From Hydrogenophaga taeniospiralis CCUG 15921 (lineage in GTDB: Bacteria; Pseudomonadota; Gammaproteobacteria; Burkholderiales; Burkholderiaceae_C): 64,000 bases of DNA. Each line of letters begins with the position of its first letter. Positions within the stretch are counted from its first letter, which is position 1. Positions 1 to 9,802 of the stretch are shown here, piece after piece. Below the pieces are notes generated by a model. The model did not search any database. It was not told the origin of the DNA and saw only the letters and a program-made list of their open reading frames with translations. Location: assembly GCF_001592305.1 (NCBI RefSeq), contig NZ_BCWR01000015.1, forward strand, positions 62,001-126,000. The letters are read 5' to 3'. The position numbers and the translations under genes were made by a program.

Positions 1-1004
1 GCACCGATGTGGCGGTGGTCAAGATCGAGGCCACGGGGCTGAACGCGGTGAAGATCGGTGACATCAATCGCCTGCGGGTGGGCGAATGGGTGATGGCCAT
101 CGGCTCGCCGTTTGGTCTGGAAAACACCGTCACGGCGGGCATCGTCAGCGCGAAGAAGCGCGACACGGGGGACTTCCTTCCCTTCATTCAGACCGACGTG
201 GCGATCAACCCCGGCAATTCCGGTGGGCCGTTGATCAACATGCGCGGCGAGGTGGTTGGCATCAACAGCCAGATCTATTCGCGCTCGGGTGGTTTTCAGG
301 GCATTTCGTTTGCCATCCCCATCGACGAGGCGGTACGCGTGTCTGACCAGCTTCGCGCCAACGGTCGCGTGACGCGAGGACGCATCGGCGTGCAGATCGA
401 TCAGGTGAGCAAAGAGGTGGCCGAGTCCATCGGGCTGGGACAACCCAGGGGCGCGCTGGTGCGTGGTGTGGAGCCCAATTCGCCCGCGGCCAAGGCCGGC
501 GTGGAGCCGGGGGACATCGTGTTGAAGTTCGATGGCAAGGAGATCGACAAGTCGGTCGACCTGCCGCGCCTGGTGGGCAATACCAAGCCCGGCAACAAGA
601 GCAGCATGACCGTGTTCCGCCGGGGTGCCCAGCGCGAGCTCGCCATCACGGTGGCTGAACTCGAACCCGACCAGCCACAGCGCCGAGCGGCTGCGCCCGA
701 CGCACCCAAACCTCCCGTTCTGGGGGCGGCGCAATCGCTGGGTCTGACCCTGGCCGAGCTCACCCCTGCGCAAAAGAAGGAGTTGAACGTCAAGGGCGGG
801 GTGCGCGTCGAAGCCGCAGAGGGGCCTGCTGCCCGGGCCGGCCTGCGCGAAGGGGACGTGATCGTGGCCATCGCCAACACCGAGGTCGCCAGTGCAAAAG
901 AACTTGAAACCGCGGTGGCTCGACTCGACAAATCCCGCCCGGTCAATGTGCTGTTCCGGCGTGGCGAGTGGGCGCAGTACGCCGTGATCCGCCCTCAGCG
1001 CTGA
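1..1004 (+). CDS. mucD: Do-family periplasmic serine protease (DegP/MucD-like), 5' end cut by window
   Basis: Envelope quality-control protease of the HtrA family; it degrades misfolded periplasmic proteins, usually under sigma-E stress control. The reading frame is open from base 3 with no start in view, so the N-terminal part (signal peptide and catalytic His) lies outside; the first residues, TDVAVVKIEA, carry the expected catalytic Asp. The Ser is in the NPGNSGGPL motif near base 220. Two PDZ domains follow: the first around bases 370-650 (RGVEPNSPAAKAGVEPGD), the second around 710-990 (VEAAEGPAARAGLREGD). 333 residues are visible. A position before lepA matches the betaproteobacterial rpoE-rseA-rseB-mucD-lepA order, which supports the mucD name; degQ or degP are alternative labels. 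Confidence 0.93.
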   Translation, partial: TDVAVVKIEATGLNAVKIGDINRLRVGEWVMAIGSPFGLENTVTAGIVSAKKRDTGDFLPFIQTDVAINPGNSGGPLINMRGEVVGINSQIYSRSGGFQGISFAIPIDEAVRVSDQLRANGRVTRGRIGVQIDQVSKEVAESIGLGQPRGALVRGVEPNSPAAKAGVEPGDIVLKFDGKEIDKSVDLPRLVGNTKPGNKSSMTVFRRGAQRELAITVAELEPDQPQRRAAAPDAPKPPVLGAAQSLGLTLAELTPAQKKELNVKGGVRVEAAEGPAARAGLREGDVIVAIANTEVASAKELETAVARLDKSRPVNVLFRRGEWAQYAVIRPQR

Positions 1005-1043
1005 GCCCTGCGCCTCCTCGAAACCACCCCAGGAGTGTCAAAT

Positions 1044-1074
1044 AACCCCCTGTCCCTACTGGGATTTGGGGGTT
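1044..1074 (+). terminator. Hairpin after mucD, possible terminator
   Basis: AACCCCC (1044-1050) pairs with GGGGGTT (1068-1074), with an inner TCCC/GGGA stem and a TACT loop. It lies 40 bp after the mucD stop. There is no clear T run, so termination is uncertain. Confidence 0.4.
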
Positions 1075-1376
1075 TGGAGCCCCGGTGGTCGATTCGCCAC
1101 ACACGATCTTTCGGCCCGCCAGACGGTGGGAAGTGATGAAATGTTAGTGATTACTGACTAATATCGTACTTCTGTTGACCGAATTCGATAAAATCAGACC
1201 TGTTTGGGATGGATTCCCGTGCCGTTGGACCCCATCGCTTCACGATGTGGGAGCCGCACAGGATGTCCCTAGGTCGTCCACAGCTGCCTCACACGTTGTG
1301 CAATTTTCCTGTGGTGAAGCTGTGGATAAGTTTGACGTTGCTGCGTTGCAACAATCGGTTTCGCGGCGTTTGGCGG
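1075..1376. other. Intergenic stretch without a recognisable gene
   Basis: About 300 bp between mucD and the candidate small RNA. It is less GC-rich than its surroundings. It holds a dyad at 1144-1161 and one perfect inverted DnaA-box sequence, TGTGGATAA, at 1321-1329. A frame open through 1175-1462 gives a peptide with no recognisable domain and no good ribosome binding site; I do not call it a gene. Confidence 0.6.
1144..1161. promoter_or_regulatory. Dyad TTAGT...ACTAA, possible operator
   Basis: TTAGTGATTACTGACTAA has matching outer arms TTAGT (1144-1148) and ACTAA (1157-1161). The form resembles operators of MarR- or GntR-type regulators, but there is no regulator gene beside it and no strong promoter overlaps it. 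Function is unproven. Confidence 0.25.
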
Positions 1377-1404
1377 TTTGCTTTCCAGGCTTTTTGCCTA
1401 CAAT
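1377..1404 (+). promoter_or_regulatory. Candidate sigma-70 promoter upstream of lepA
   Basis: A -10 element TACAAT lies at 1399-1404. The -35 is TTTGCT (1377-1382, 16-bp spacer) or TTGCTT (1378-1383, 15-bp spacer). Predicted start is near 1410, followed after about 35 nt by a strong intrinsic terminator. Confidence 0.5.
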
Positions 1405-1410
1405 GAAACC

Positions 1411-1475
1411 CCAACTATCGCAGTTGCCATTGATTGTTGGTTACGGGCGCGTCAACAGCTGACGCGCCCTTTTTT
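1411..1475 (+). ncRNA. Candidate small RNA or terminated leader before lepA
   Basis: From the predicted start near 1410 to the terminator T run is about 65 nt. CCAAC (1411-1415) can pair with GTTGG (1436-1440), and AACT/AGTT forms a smaller internal hairpin; the terminator stem follows. It has no coding potential. It could be a free-standing sRNA, or a leader whose terminator is read through to express lepA, since no second promoter is obvious in the 58 bp between the terminator and lepA. Confidence 0.45.
1445..1475 (+). terminator. Strong intrinsic terminator upstream of lepA
   Basis: A perfect 10-bp stem, GGGCGCGTCA (1445-1454) with TGACGCGCCC (1460-1469), loop ACAGC, followed by six T residues (1470-1475). 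Confidence 0.85.
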
Positions 1476-1533
1476 ATGGTCGCCCGATGCCGTATGCACG
1501 GGCGGCTTTCCCCGTGTTTGAGCTGTCTTCTTG

Positions 1534-3342
1534 ATGAATCACATCCGCAATTTTTCGATCATCGCGCACATCGATCATGGCAAGTCCACGCTGGCCGACC
1601 GGATCATTTCGCTCTGCGGTGGCCTGTCCGACCGCGAGATGAGCGAGCAGGTGCTGGACTCCATGGACATCGAGAAGGAGCGTGGCATCACCATCAAGGC
1701 GCAGACTGCCGCGCTAAGGTACAAGGCGCGCGATGGGCAGGTCTACAACCTGAACCTGATCGACACGCCCGGGCATGTGGATTTCTCGTACGAGGTAAGC
1801 CGTTCGCTCTCGGCTTGCGAAGGCGCGCTCCTGGTGGTGGACGCCAGCCAGGGCGTGGAAGCGCAGACCGTGGCCAACTGCTACACCGCGCTCGACCTCG
1901 GTGTGGAAGTGGTGCCGGTGCTCAACAAGATGGACCTGCCCAACGCGGACCCGGACAACGCGAAAGCGGAGATCGAGGATGTGATCGGCATTGACGCCAC
2001 CGATGCCATTCCTTGTTCGGCCAAGACCGGCATGGGCGTGGAAGACATCCTGGAGGCGGTGGTGGCGCGCATCCCCGCCCCCAAGGGCAAGCCGGACGCG
2101 CCCTTGCGCGCCATGATTGTGGACAGCTGGTACGACGCCTACGTGGGCGTGGTGATGCTGGTGCGCGTGGTCGACGGCCACCTGCTCAAGGGCGAGCGGT
2201 TCAAGATGATGGCGACCAACACGGTCTACAACGCCGACAGCCTGGGCGTGTTCACGCCGGCCAACGAGCCGCGCGAATCGCTGGAGGCGGGCGAGGTGGG
2301 CTACATCATCGCGGGCATCAAGGAACTGCAGGCGGCCAAGGTGGGGGACACCATCACGCTGGAGAAAAAGCTGCCCAACAACGCGGGACCGGCCACCGAG
2401 GCCTTGCCTGGCTTCAAGGAAGTGCAGCCCCAGGTGTTTGCGGGTTTGTACCCGACCGAGGCGAATCAGTACGACGCGCTGCGCGACGCGCTCGAAAAAC
2501 TCAAGCTCAACGATGCCTCGCTCCAGTACGAACCCGAGGTCTCGCAGGCGCTGGGCTTTGGCTTTCGTTGCGGCTTTCTGGGCCTGCTGCACATGGAGAT
2601 CGTGCAGGAACGGCTGGAGCGGGAGTTCGACCAGGACCTGATCACCACGGCGCCCAGCGTCGTCTACCAAGTGGTCAAGCCCGATGGCGAGGTCATCATG
2701 GTGGAGAACCCGTCGAAGATGCCCGACCAGGGGCGCATCGAGGAGATCCGCGAACCCATCGTGACCGTGCATCTCTACATGCCGCAGGAATACGTGGGTG
2801 CCGTGATGACGCTGGCCAACCAGAAGCGCGGGATGCAACTGAACATGGCTTACCACGGCAAGCAGGTCATGCTGACCTACGACATGCCGCTGGGCGAGAT
2901 CGTGCTGGACTTTTTCGACAAGCTCAAGTCGGTCAGCCGTGGATACGCGTCCATGGACTACGAGTTCAAGGAATACCGGGCTTCGGACGTGGTCAAGGTC
3001 GACATTCTGCTCAACGGCGAAAAGGTCGATGCGCTGTCCATCATCGTGCACCGCAGCCAGTCACAGTACCGCGGCCGTGCGGTGGCGGCCAAGATGCGCG
3101 AGATCATCAGCCGGCAGATGTTTGACGTGGCGATCCAGGCGGCCATCGGTGGCAACGTGATCGCTCGCGAGACCATCAAGGCGCTGCGCAAGAACGTGCT
3201 GGCAAAATGCTACGGTGGCGACATCACCCGAAAACGCAAACTCCTCGAAAAACAGAAAGCAGGCAAGAAGCGCATGAAACAGATCGGCTCGGTTGAGGTG
3301 CCCCAGGAGGCCTTTCTCGCCATTTTGCAGGTGCAGGACTGA
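1534..3342 (+). CDS. lepA: Elongation factor 4 (ribosomal back-translocase)
   Basis: Translational GTPase that acts on stalled or mis-translocated ribosomes. The G domain is at the N-terminus: P-loop AHIDHGKST near residue 12, DTPGHVDF near 77, NKMDLPNAD near 131. The EF-G-like domains and the LepA-specific C-terminus follow, with the basic [17 protein letters not shown] stretch near the end. At 602 residues it has the usual family length. I start at the ATG at 1534; the TTG three bases earlier is in frame but less likely. It heads the lepA-lepB operon, and its stop overlaps the lepB start (TGATG). Confidence 0.97.
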   Translation: MNHIRNFSIIAHIDHGKSTLADRIISLCGGLSDREMSEQVLDSMDIEKERGITIKAQTAALRYKARDGQVYNLNLIDTPGHVDFSYEVSRSLSACEGALLVVDASQGVEAQTVANCYTALDLGVEVVPVLNKMDLPNADPDNAKAEIEDVIGIDATDAIPCSAKTGMGVEDILEAVVARIPAPKGKPDAPLRAMIVDSWYDAYVGVVMLVRVVDGHLLKGERFKMMATNTVYNADSLGVFTPANEPRESLEAGEVGYIIAGIKELQAAKVGDTITLEKKLPNNAGPATEALPGFKEVQPQVFAGLYPTEANQYDALRDALEKLKLNDASLQYEPEVSQALGFGFRCGFLGLLHMEIVQERLEREFDQDLITTAPSVVYQVVKPDGEVIMVENPSKMPDQGRIEEIREPIVTVHLYMPQEYVGAVMTLANQKRGMQLNMAYHGKQVMLTYDMPLGEIVLDFFDKLKSVSRGYASMDYEFKEYRASDVVKVDILLNGEKVDALSIIVHRSQSQYRGRAVAAKMREIISRQMFDVAIQAAIGGNVIARETIKALRKNVLAKCYGGDITRKRKLLEKQKAGKKRMKQIGSVEVPQEAFLAILQVQD

Positions 3343-4322
3343 TGCAGGCCGTCATGAGTGCGATCACTGCGGTGATCCTGACGGCTTTCGCCGCCTACAC
3401 AGGGGCCTGGTACACGGGCATGGTCGAGGGCAATTTTGCGCTGTTGTTGATGCTGGCCACGCTGGTCACTGGCGTCTACTGGGTTGCCGAAAAGCTGGTG
3501 TTTCTGCCCCAACGCAAGCGCACCGCACAGCGGGTGCTCGACGAGCACAATGCGCGCACGCTGGCTTTGCATCAGCAGGGATTCCATCAGGGCGAGGCCG
3601 CCGACATCGAGCCGACGCGCCAGAAGTTGCTGATGCAGCCGTGGTGGCTGGACTGGACGGCGGGTCTGTTCCCCGTGATCCTGGCTGTGTTCGTGTTGCG
3701 ATCGTTTCTGTTCGAACCGTTCAAGATTCCATCCGGCTCAATGATTCCCACCCTGCGCGTGGGTGACCTGATTCTGGTCAACAAGTTTCATTACGGTGTG
3801 CGTCTGCCGGTCTTCAATACCAAGCTGTTTTCCAACAACGATCCACAGCGCGGTGACGTGATGGTGTTCCGTTATCCGCCCCAACCGAGCCTGGACTACA
3901 TCAAGCGCGTGATCGGGGTGCCCGGTGACGAGGTGGCCTATATCAACAAGCAACTGACCGTCAACGGCAAGCCGGTTCCCCGCAGCGCCGAACCCGAGTT
4001 CTTCGACTCCGACTCCATGCGCTACGCGCACCAGTTTCGTGAAACCCTTGGGGAGCGTCAGTACAACACCCTCAATGACGATGATCGCCCAGCCTTTGTC
4101 TCGGGCACCACCGACTTTCCTTACAAGGAAAGCTGCAGCTACACCGTGGAGGGCGTGGCGTGCAAGGTGCCCCCAGGCCACTATTTCATGATGGGCGACA
4201 ATCGGGACAATTCGCAGGACTCCCGGTATTGGGGGTTCGTGCCGGAAGCCAACATCGTGGGCAAAGCTTTTTTTGTCTGGATGAACTTCGGTGATCTGGG
4301 ACGCATCGGTTCGTTCGAGTGA
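3342..4322 (+). CDS. lepB: Signal peptidase I
   Basis: Inner-membrane serine protease that removes signal peptides from exported proteins. Two N-terminal membrane segments lie at about residues 5-22 and 26-48, and a third before the catalytic domain at about 105-122. The catalytic Ser is in PSGSMIPTL, the general-base Lys in YIKRVIGVPGDEV, and box E is GDNRDNSQDSRYWGFVP near the end. 326 residues. The start codon overlaps the lepA stop; an ATG at 3354 is an alternative start four codons in. lepA-lepB coupling is typical of proteobacteria. Confidence 0.96.
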   Translation: MQAVMSAITAVILTAFAAYTGAWYTGMVEGNFALLLMLATLVTGVYWVAEKLVFLPQRKRTAQRVLDEHNARTLALHQQGFHQGEAADIEPTRQKLLMQPWWLDWTAGLFPVILAVFVLRSFLFEPFKIPSGSMIPTLRVGDLILVNKFHYGVRLPVFNTKLFSNNDPQRGDVMVFRYPPQPSLDYIKRVIGVPGDEVAYINKQLTVNGKPVPRSAEPEFFDSDSMRYAHQFRETLGERQYNTLNDDDRPAFVSGTTDFPYKESCSYTVEGVACKVPPGHYFMMGDNRDNSQDSRYWGFVPEANIVGKAFFVWMNFGDLGRIGSFE

Positions 4323-4356
4323 TCCGCTTATCAAGCCCTGCTGGAGGATGACGCAC

Positions 4357-4704
4357 GTGAAACTGAAACAACAACAACGCGGTTTGACCTTTTTCGGTCT
4401 GCTGGTCGTCGGGATTTTGCTGGCCTTCGCTGGCGTGGTCCTTGCCCAAGTGGTGCCGACCTACATCGAGTTCCTCGCTGTGCAGAAGGCAGTACAGAGG
4501 TCTTCGACGGGCAGTACCGTGGCTGAAGTGCGAATGATTTTTGACAAGGCGGCCCAGATCGATGACATCACGACAATCTCTGGCAAGGATCTCGTGGTGA
4601 GCAAGGAAGGTAGCCAGGTCGTGGTTTCCTTCGCCTACAACCGGGACATTCATCTGGCGGGCCCGGCCTATCTGGTCATGAAATACGAAGGCCGTTCGAA
4701 GTGA
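4357..4704 (+). CDS. DUF4845 small membrane protein
   Basis: Protein of about 115 residues with one hydrophobic segment near the N-terminus (GLTFFGLLVVGILLAF) and a small periplasmic domain (VVPTYIEFLAVQKAV onward). This matches the DUF4845 family found between lepB and rnc in beta- and gammaproteobacteria; its molecular role is not known to me. Start choice: GGAGG at 4343-4347 is 9 nt before the GTG at 4357 but directly abuts the ATG at 4348, so I prefer GTG 4357. Its place inside the lepA-rnc operon suggests a link to membrane or export functions, which is inference. Confidence 0.85.
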   Translation: MKLKQQQRGLTFFGLLVVGILLAFAGVVLAQVVPTYIEFLAVQKAVQRSSTGSTVAEVRMIFDKAAQIDDITTISGKDLVVSKEGSQVVVSFAYNRDIHLAGPAYLVMKYEGRSK

Positions 4705-4741
4705 TCCTCGTCCAGCCAACGGGGCGGCCAACAGGCTGCCC

Positions 4742-5443
4742 GTGGCCTTGAATCCGGAGCTTCAGGCGCTGCAGCAGCGCCTGAAGCACAACTTTGCCAA
4801 CCCGCGCCTGCTGGAGCGCGCGCTGACCCATCGCAGCTTCACGTCCGACCACAACGAACGGCTGGAGTTTCTCGGTGACTCGGTGCTCAATCTGGCCATC
4901 TCGGGCCTGCTGTTCGAGAAGCTCAGCCAGTTGCCCGAAGGCGATCTCTCGCGTGTGCGGGCGAATCTGGTCAAGCAGGACACCCTGTTCCAGATCGCAT
5001 CTGGTCTCGGGTTGACGACGGGACTGCGCCTGGGAGACGGCGAGAAGCGTTCCGGGGGGAACAAACGCCCGTCGATCCTGGCCGACGCGCTGGAGGCCGT
5101 CATTGGCGCGGTGTACCTCGATGCGGGTTTTGAAGTGGCCGCCGCGCTGGTGCACCGACTCTACAGTGGCATTGAACTCAATGCCCAGATGAGCGCCATG
5201 GGCAAGGACCCAAAGACCGAATTGCAGGAGTGGCTGCAGGCGCGCAAAATGAAGCTGCCGCTCTACCGTGTGGTGGCCACGTTGGGCGAGGCGCACAAAC
5301 AGACCTTTGATGTGGAGTGCACCGTGACCGAGACCGGTCGCAGTGAACGCGGCATTGGCGCTTCACGCCGTGCCGGTGAGCAGGCTGCCGCTGCGGCCAT
5401 GTTGCAACACCTCATGGCCGGTTCGCAGAGTGGCCGTTCCTGA
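4742..5443 (+). CDS. rnc: Ribonuclease III
   Basis: Endonuclease for double-stranded RNA; it processes rRNA precursors and structured mRNAs. The RNase III signature ERLEFLGDSVLN is near residue 40, the second catalytic-site segment ADALEAVIGAVYLDAG near 115, and a C-terminal double-stranded RNA-binding domain starts near residue 155 (DPKTELQEWLQ through SRRAGEQAAAAAML). 233 residues. The start is GTG. rnc followed directly by era is the classic arrangement. Confidence 0.96.
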   Translation: MALNPELQALQQRLKHNFANPRLLERALTHRSFTSDHNERLEFLGDSVLNLAISGLLFEKLSQLPEGDLSRVRANLVKQDTLFQIASGLGLTTGLRLGDGEKRSGGNKRPSILADALEAVIGAVYLDAGFEVAAALVHRLYSGIELNAQMSAMGKDPKTELQEWLQARKMKLPLYRVVATLGEAHKQTFDVECTVTETGRSERGIGASRRAGEQAAAAAMLQHLMAGSQSGRS

Positions 5444-5503
5444 CCTTCGCCGCTTGTCTCGTTTCTTTCTCTGTCCCTTGCGTTGATCTGCCCGCACGAA
5501 TCC

Positions 5504-6571
5504 ATGTCCCGAAAACCCGTTCCGTCGCCTGTCCCTTCCCAGCCCGTCGCGCCCGCTGCCAATCCTGAGCTCGACGCCATGCTGGCCCGGGCGCTGGGCA
5601 AGTCGGAGGTTGATGCGCCTGAGGTGGCGGAGTCCGAAGTCGACGCGACCGCGGAGGGCGAGACCAGCGAACCCGAGCCCATCGATCCTGCCACGCAGCG
5701 CTGCGGTTTTGTCGCCATCGTGGGCAAACCCAACGTGGGCAAGTCGACCTTGCTCAACGCGCTGGTTGGCCAGAAAGTCAGCATCACCTCGCGCAAGGCG
5801 CAGACCACACGGCACCGCATCACCGGTATGCGGACGCTCGGGCCCACGCAGTTCGTGTTTGTGGACACGCCGGGGTTCCAGACCCGGCACGGCAATGCGC
5901 TCAACCGGGCGCTGAACAAAACGGTGCTGGGCGCGGTCAGCGATGTGGATCTGATCCTGTTCGTGGTCGAAGCGGGTCACTTCAACCTGGCCGACGCCAA
6001 GGTGCTGGACCTGCTGCCGGCCAACGTGCCCGTGATGCTGGTGGCCAACAAGTTCGATCTGGTGCACCGGCGCGGCGATCTCGCGCCCTGGTTGCGTTCT
6101 ATGCAGGAGCGCCATCCCTTCGCCGAGTTTGTGCCCATGTCGGCCAAGCATCCGAAGGACATCCAGCGCCTGTTCGCGATCTGCGAAAAATACCTGCCCC
6201 TGCAGCCATGGATGCACGACCCGGACGATCTGACCGACCGCAGCGAGCGCTTCATGGCCAGCGAGATGGTGCGCGAGAAGCTCTTCCGTCTCACGGGTGA
6301 CGAATTGCCCTACACCTCCACCGTGGTGATCGACAAGTTCGAGGAAGAGGGCGCACTCAAGCGCATCGCCGCGACCATCGTGGTCGAGCGCGAGGGCCAC
6401 AAGGGCATGGTCATTGGCGACAAGGGCGAAAAGCTCAAGCGCATTGGCACCGAAGCGCGTCAGGAGCTGGAAAAGCTCTGGGACTGCAAGGTGTATCTGG
6501 AGCTGTGGGTCAAGGTGCGCTCGGGCTGGGCGGACGACGATGCGCGGGTCCGGTCCTTCGGCTACGAGTGA
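5504..6571 (+). CDS. era: GTPase Era, 16S rRNA maturation factor
   Basis: GTPase that binds the 3' end of 16S rRNA and helps 30S assembly. After a long acidic, low-complexity N-terminal extension of about 65 residues (rich in Glu, Pro and Ala, not in E. coli Era), the G domain begins: GKPNVGKST, then DTPGF, then NKFDLV. The KH domain is C-terminal ([18 protein letters not shown]). 355 residues from the ATG at 5504; a start at 5483 is possible but adds no homologous sequence. Confidence 0.95.
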   Translation: MSRKPVPSPVPSQPVAPAANPELDAMLARALGKSEVDAPEVAESEVDATAEGETSEPEPIDPATQRCGFVAIVGKPNVGKSTLLNALVGQKVSITSRKAQTTRHRITGMRTLGPTQFVFVDTPGFQTRHGNALNRALNKTVLGAVSDVDLILFVVEAGHFNLADAKVLDLLPANVPVMLVANKFDLVHRRGDLAPWLRSMQERHPFAEFVPMSAKHPKDIQRLFAICEKYLPLQPWMHDPDDLTDRSERFMASEMVREKLFRLTGDELPYTSTVVIDKFEEEGALKRIAATIVVEREGHKGMVIGDKGEKLKRIGTEARQELEKLWDCKVYLELWVKVRSGWADDDARVRSFGYE

Positions 6572-6596
6572 TGCCGGCTTTCGCGTCTGACGTGTA

Positions 6597-7397
6597 ATGG
6601 CCGCGCGCCGGTTTTCCGAAGAACCTGCCTTCGTCCTGCACCGCTACGACTGGAGTGAGTCCAGCCTGGTGCTGGAAGTCTTCACCCGCCACCATGGCCG
6701 TATCGCGCTGGTGGCCAAGGGCGTCAAACGCCCCACCTCCCAGTTCCGTCCGGTGCTGCTGCCGCTGCAGCCACTGCACCTGAGCTGGGGCGGCGAGGCC
6801 GAAGTGCGCACACTCAAGGCGGCACAGTGGCAGGGTGGTCACGTCATGCCCACGGGGGAGGCCCTGCTCTCGGGCTGCTACCTCAACGAATTGCTCATGC
6901 GCCTGCTGGCGCGCGACGATCCGCATCAGGGGCTGTTTGACCATTACGCATTGGCGGTCCAGCTGCTGGCCGAACGCGCCGACGCCCAGCAGCTCATCCT
7001 GCGTGCGTTCGAGTTGCTGCTGCTGCGCGACATCGGTCTGTTGCCGAGTCTGGCGCACGAGGGCAATACCCTGGCCGGGTTGAATGCGGCGGACCCCTAT
7101 GTGCTGGTGCCGGACAGTGGGCTGCGCGTGGCACACGACGACGATGTCCATGTGCTCTCGGGCGAACAATGGCTGGCGTTGCAGACCGCCATGGACGAGG
7201 TGGGGCCGTTCGTGGCCACCCTGCGCGCCTGCGCCGGCTGCCAGCAGGCCTTGCAGCCGCAACTGCGCGGCTTGCTGCACTACCATAGCGGCGTGCGGGT
7301 GTTCAAGACGCGCCAGTTGATGCTGGACGTGCAGGCCATGAGCCGGCCACGCGGTTCCCCGTCCGTTGCCGGGCTGGCGGCCGACCCGCCGGCTTGA
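6597..7397 (+). CDS. recO: DNA repair protein RecO
   Basis: Helps load RecA onto SSB-coated DNA in the RecFOR pathway. The N-terminal OB fold starts [18 protein letters not shown] and contains [15 protein letters not shown]; the helical C-terminal part carries a CAGC motif (near residue 215), a partial form of the usual RecO zinc site. 266 residues, normal size. It lies 25 bp after era and 40 bp before pdxJ, the standard era-recO-pdxJ order. Confidence 0.94.
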   Translation: MAARRFSEEPAFVLHRYDWSESSLVLEVFTRHHGRIALVAKGVKRPTSQFRPVLLPLQPLHLSWGGEAEVRTLKAAQWQGGHVMPTGEALLSGCYLNELLMRLLARDDPHQGLFDHYALAVQLLAERADAQQLILRAFELLLLRDIGLLPSLAHEGNTLAGLNAADPYVLVPDSGLRVAHDDDVHVLSGEQWLALQTAMDEVGPFVATLRACAGCQQALQPQLRGLLHYHSGVRVFKTRQLMLDVQAMSRPRGSPSVAGLAADPPA

Positions 7398-7437
7398 GCC
7401 CTCAGCACTTCGTTCCGCATTACCGACCCCCATCATC

Positions 7438-8289
7438 ATGTCTATGGCCCCGCACCTCCATTCCCGGCGCACAGCGCTTTCGGTCAACCTCAACAAGGTG
7501 GCCCTGGTGCGCAACACCCGGCACCTGGGCATTCCGTCGGTCACACGGGCGGCCACGCTGTGCCTGCAGGCCGGTGCAGGTGGGATCACGGTGCATCCGC
7601 GCCCCGACGAGCGACACATCCGGCTGCACGATGTGTTCGATCTGGCCCAGGTGCTGCAAGCCTGGCCCGAGCGCGAATACAACATCGAGGGCAATCCGTT
7701 TCACAACCTGATGGACGTGGCGCGCGAAGTGCGTGCTCGTGGACTGCCGCTGCACCAGCTGACCTTCGTGCCGGACGGCGAAGGGCAGTTCACGAGCGAC
7801 CACGGCTGGAGCTTTCCGCAGGATGCCGAACGCCTGCGGCCCCTCATTGCCGAAGCGCAGGCACTGGGCGCGCGCGTGAGCCTGTTCATGGACCCGGAGC
7901 CCGCCGCGATGGTCGCGGCCAAGGCCGTGGGCCCCGACCGGGTGGAGTTGTACACCGAGCCCTATGCCGCAGCCTGGCACACGCCGCAGCGAGCCGATCA
8001 ACTGGAGCGCTACCGCGCGGCCGCGCAGGCGGCGCTGGACGCCGGCCTGGGGGTCAACGCGGGCCACGACCTCAACCGCGACAACCTCACGGCCTTCCTG
8101 CGCGGCGTGCCGGGTGTGAGCGAAGTCTCCATCGGTCATGCGCTGATCGCCGACGCACTGGAGCTGGGCTACAGCGCCACCGTGGCCGACTACCGGCGCT
8201 GCATCGACGAGGCATTTGGCGACGCGGGGTCTTCCGCAGGCCCGCGCAGCCATCGGCCCCGTGGCCATGACGAACGTGTGGGTCCATGA
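7438..8289 (+). CDS. pdxJ: Pyridoxine 5'-phosphate synthase
   Basis: Condenses 3-amino-1-hydroxyacetone 1-phosphate with deoxyxylulose 5-phosphate in the DXP-dependent vitamin B6 pathway. The TIM barrel opens with [39 protein letters not shown] and VNAGHDLN are family motifs. 283 residues, about 40 more than E. coli PdxJ; most of the excess is a low-conservation tail ([16 protein letters not shown]) before an ATGA overlap with acpS, so the tail may persist because of translational coupling. The ATG at 7438 is the best start. Confidence 0.95.
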   Translation: MSMAPHLHSRRTALSVNLNKVALVRNTRHLGIPSVTRAATLCLQAGAGGITVHPRPDERHIRLHDVFDLAQVLQAWPEREYNIEGNPFHNLMDVAREVRARGLPLHQLTFVPDGEGQFTSDHGWSFPQDAERLRPLIAEAQALGARVSLFMDPEPAAMVAAKAVGPDRVELYTEPYAAAWHTPQRADQLERYRAAAQAALDAGLGVNAGHDLNRDNLTAFLRGVPGVSEVSIGHALIADALELGYSATVADYRRCIDEAFGDAGSSAGPRSHRPRGHDERVGP

Positions 8290-8729
8290 TCTTCGGCATC
8301 GGCACCGACATCTGTGACATCCGGCGCATGGAAGCCACCTGGCAGCGCCAGGGCGAGCGTTTTGCGCGCAAGGTGCTGAGTGATGCCGAATTCCTGGTAT
8401 GGCAAAAGCGCAGCGCGCGCTGGCCACAGCGGGGTCTGCGTTACCTGGCCACGCGTTTTTCCGCCAAGGAAGCTTTTTCCAAGGCCATCGGTCTGGGCAT
8501 GCGCATGCCCATGACCTGGCGGCACTGCGAGATCACCAACCTAGCGAGCGGGCAGCCCGTGATCGTGCTGCATGGTGAACTCAGGACCTGGTTTGAAGCC
8601 CAGGGCCTGCGTGCCCACGTGACCGTCACCGACGAGAGCGACTATGCGGCCAGTTTTGTGGTGATCGAACGCGACGCACCCGACACCGTGTCAACCGAGA
8701 ACCCCCCATGCACCAGCACGCCCCCCTGA
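8286..8729 (+). CDS. acpS: Holo-[acyl-carrier-protein] synthase
   Basis: Transfers 4'-phosphopantetheine from CoA to the acyl carrier protein. Family motifs are [11 protein letters not shown] at the N-terminus (metal-binding Asp) and [13 protein letters not shown] near residue 60 (catalytic Glu and Lys). 147 residues; the last 16 or so are poorly conserved and the frame overlaps the nagZ start by 22 bp. It is coupled to pdxJ by an ATGA overlap. Confidence 0.95.
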   Translation: MIFGIGTDICDIRRMEATWQRQGERFARKVLSDAEFLVWQKRSARWPQRGLRYLATRFSAKEAFSKAIGLGMRMPMTWRHCEITNLASGQPVIVLHGELRTWFEAQGLRAHVTVTDESDYAASFVVIERDAPDTVSTENPPCTSTPP

Positions 8730-9799
8730 TCATCGACGTCGCCGGCCACAGCCTGACCACCGCCGAGCGCCGACGCCTGGCTCACCCCCTGGTGGGGGGC
8801 GTGATCCTGTTCTCCCGCAACTGGCAAGACCGCGCCCAACTGACGCGGCTGTGCCGCCAGATCAAGTCCGTGCGGCACGATCTGCTGATCGCCGTGGACC
8901 ACGAAGGCGGTCGTGTGCAACGCTTTCGCACCGACGGTTTCACCCACCTGCCGCCTATGGCGGCCTTCGGCACGCTGTGGGGGCAACCCGGGCGCCCGGG
9001 CGAGCTGGATGGTGCCTCGGCACTGCGGGCCTGCAACGCGGCCACCGCGGCGGGCTATGTGCTGGGTGCCGAGTTGCGCGCCTGCGGTGTGGACCTGAGC
9101 TTCACGCCGGTGCTGGATCTGGATTACGGTGAGAGCTCGGTCATTGGCGACCGCGCCTTTGCACGCGATCCGCGTGTGGTGACCCTGCTGGCCCAGGCCC
9201 TGATGCTGGGCCTGCAACAAAGTGGCATGGGCAACTGCGGCAAACACTTTCCCGGTCACGGCTTCGTGAAGGCGGATTCGCACTTGGCGATTCCAGTGGA
9301 CCAGCGCAGCCTCAAAGCCATTCTGGCGGAAGACGCGGCGCCCTACGGCTGGCTCTCCAGCAGCCTGCAGGCGGTGATGCCAGCACATGTGATCTACCCC
9401 AAGGTGGACAGCCGTCCGGCCGGTTTTTCGCCGCGCTGGCTGCAGGAAGTGCTGCGCCGTCAACTCCATTTCACCGGTGCGATCTTCAGCGATGACCTGA
9501 GCATGGCCGCCGCGCGTCAGATCGAAGGCCGCGAGGTCGGTTTCGCCGAGGCCGCGCTGGCCGCCTTGTCCGCGGGAGGGGACATGGTGGTGTTGTGCAA
9601 CCAGAGCGTGGTGGATGGCGGAGCGCCGATTGATGAAGCCATCGAAGCCCTGTCGCGTGCGCAGGTGCAGGGCGACTGGATAGTCAACCCGGCCAGCGAA
9701 GAGCGCCGCCTGGCACTGTTTCCTCAGGGGGCTGCGATGGACTGGGATCAACTGATGGTCAGCGCGCGCTACATGGAGGCGCTTTCGTTGTTGCCGTAA
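8708..9799 (+). CDS. nagZ: Beta-N-acetylhexosaminidase, cell-wall recycling
   Basis: Cytosolic GH3 enzyme that removes N-acetylglucosamine from recycled anhydro-muropeptides. The GH3 barrel shows [13 protein letters not shown], the KHFPGHG motif, KADSHLAIP (the mobile loop with the catalytic His) and FSDDLSM (Asp nucleophile near residue 259). 363 residues. It is the last gene of the lepA operon as seen here; its start overlaps acpS, and a tandem repeat begins 4 bp after its stop. Confidence 0.95.
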   Translation: MHQHAPLIIDVAGHSLTTAERRRLAHPLVGGVILFSRNWQDRAQLTRLCRQIKSVRHDLLIAVDHEGGRVQRFRTDGFTHLPPMAAFGTLWGQPGRPGELDGASALRACNAATAAGYVLGAELRACGVDLSFTPVLDLDYGESSVIGDRAFARDPRVVTLLAQALMLGLQQSGMGNCGKHFPGHGFVKADSHLAIPVDQRSLKAILAEDAAPYGWLSSSLQAVMPAHVIYPKVDSRPAGFSPRWLQEVLRRQLHFTGAIFSDDLSMAAARQIEGREVGFAEAALAALSAGGDMVVLCNQSVVDGGAPIDEAIEALSRAQVQGDWIVNPASEERRLALFPQGAAMDWDQLMVSARYMEALSLLP

Positions 9800-9802
9800 G
9801 TT

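Noticed and set aside
1321-1329. Perfect DnaA box
   Set aside because: A single box; no cluster of boxes and no dnaA, dnaN or parAB nearby, so not evidence of an origin.
1175-1462. Possible 95-residue gene before lepA
   Set aside because: No ribosome binding site or recognisable domain, and it runs through the predicted promoter and into the terminator of the candidate small RNA.
1714-3051. Long antisense frame over lepA
   Set aside because: His- and Val-rich composition typical of reverse-strand shadows of GC-rich genes; lepA itself is unambiguous.
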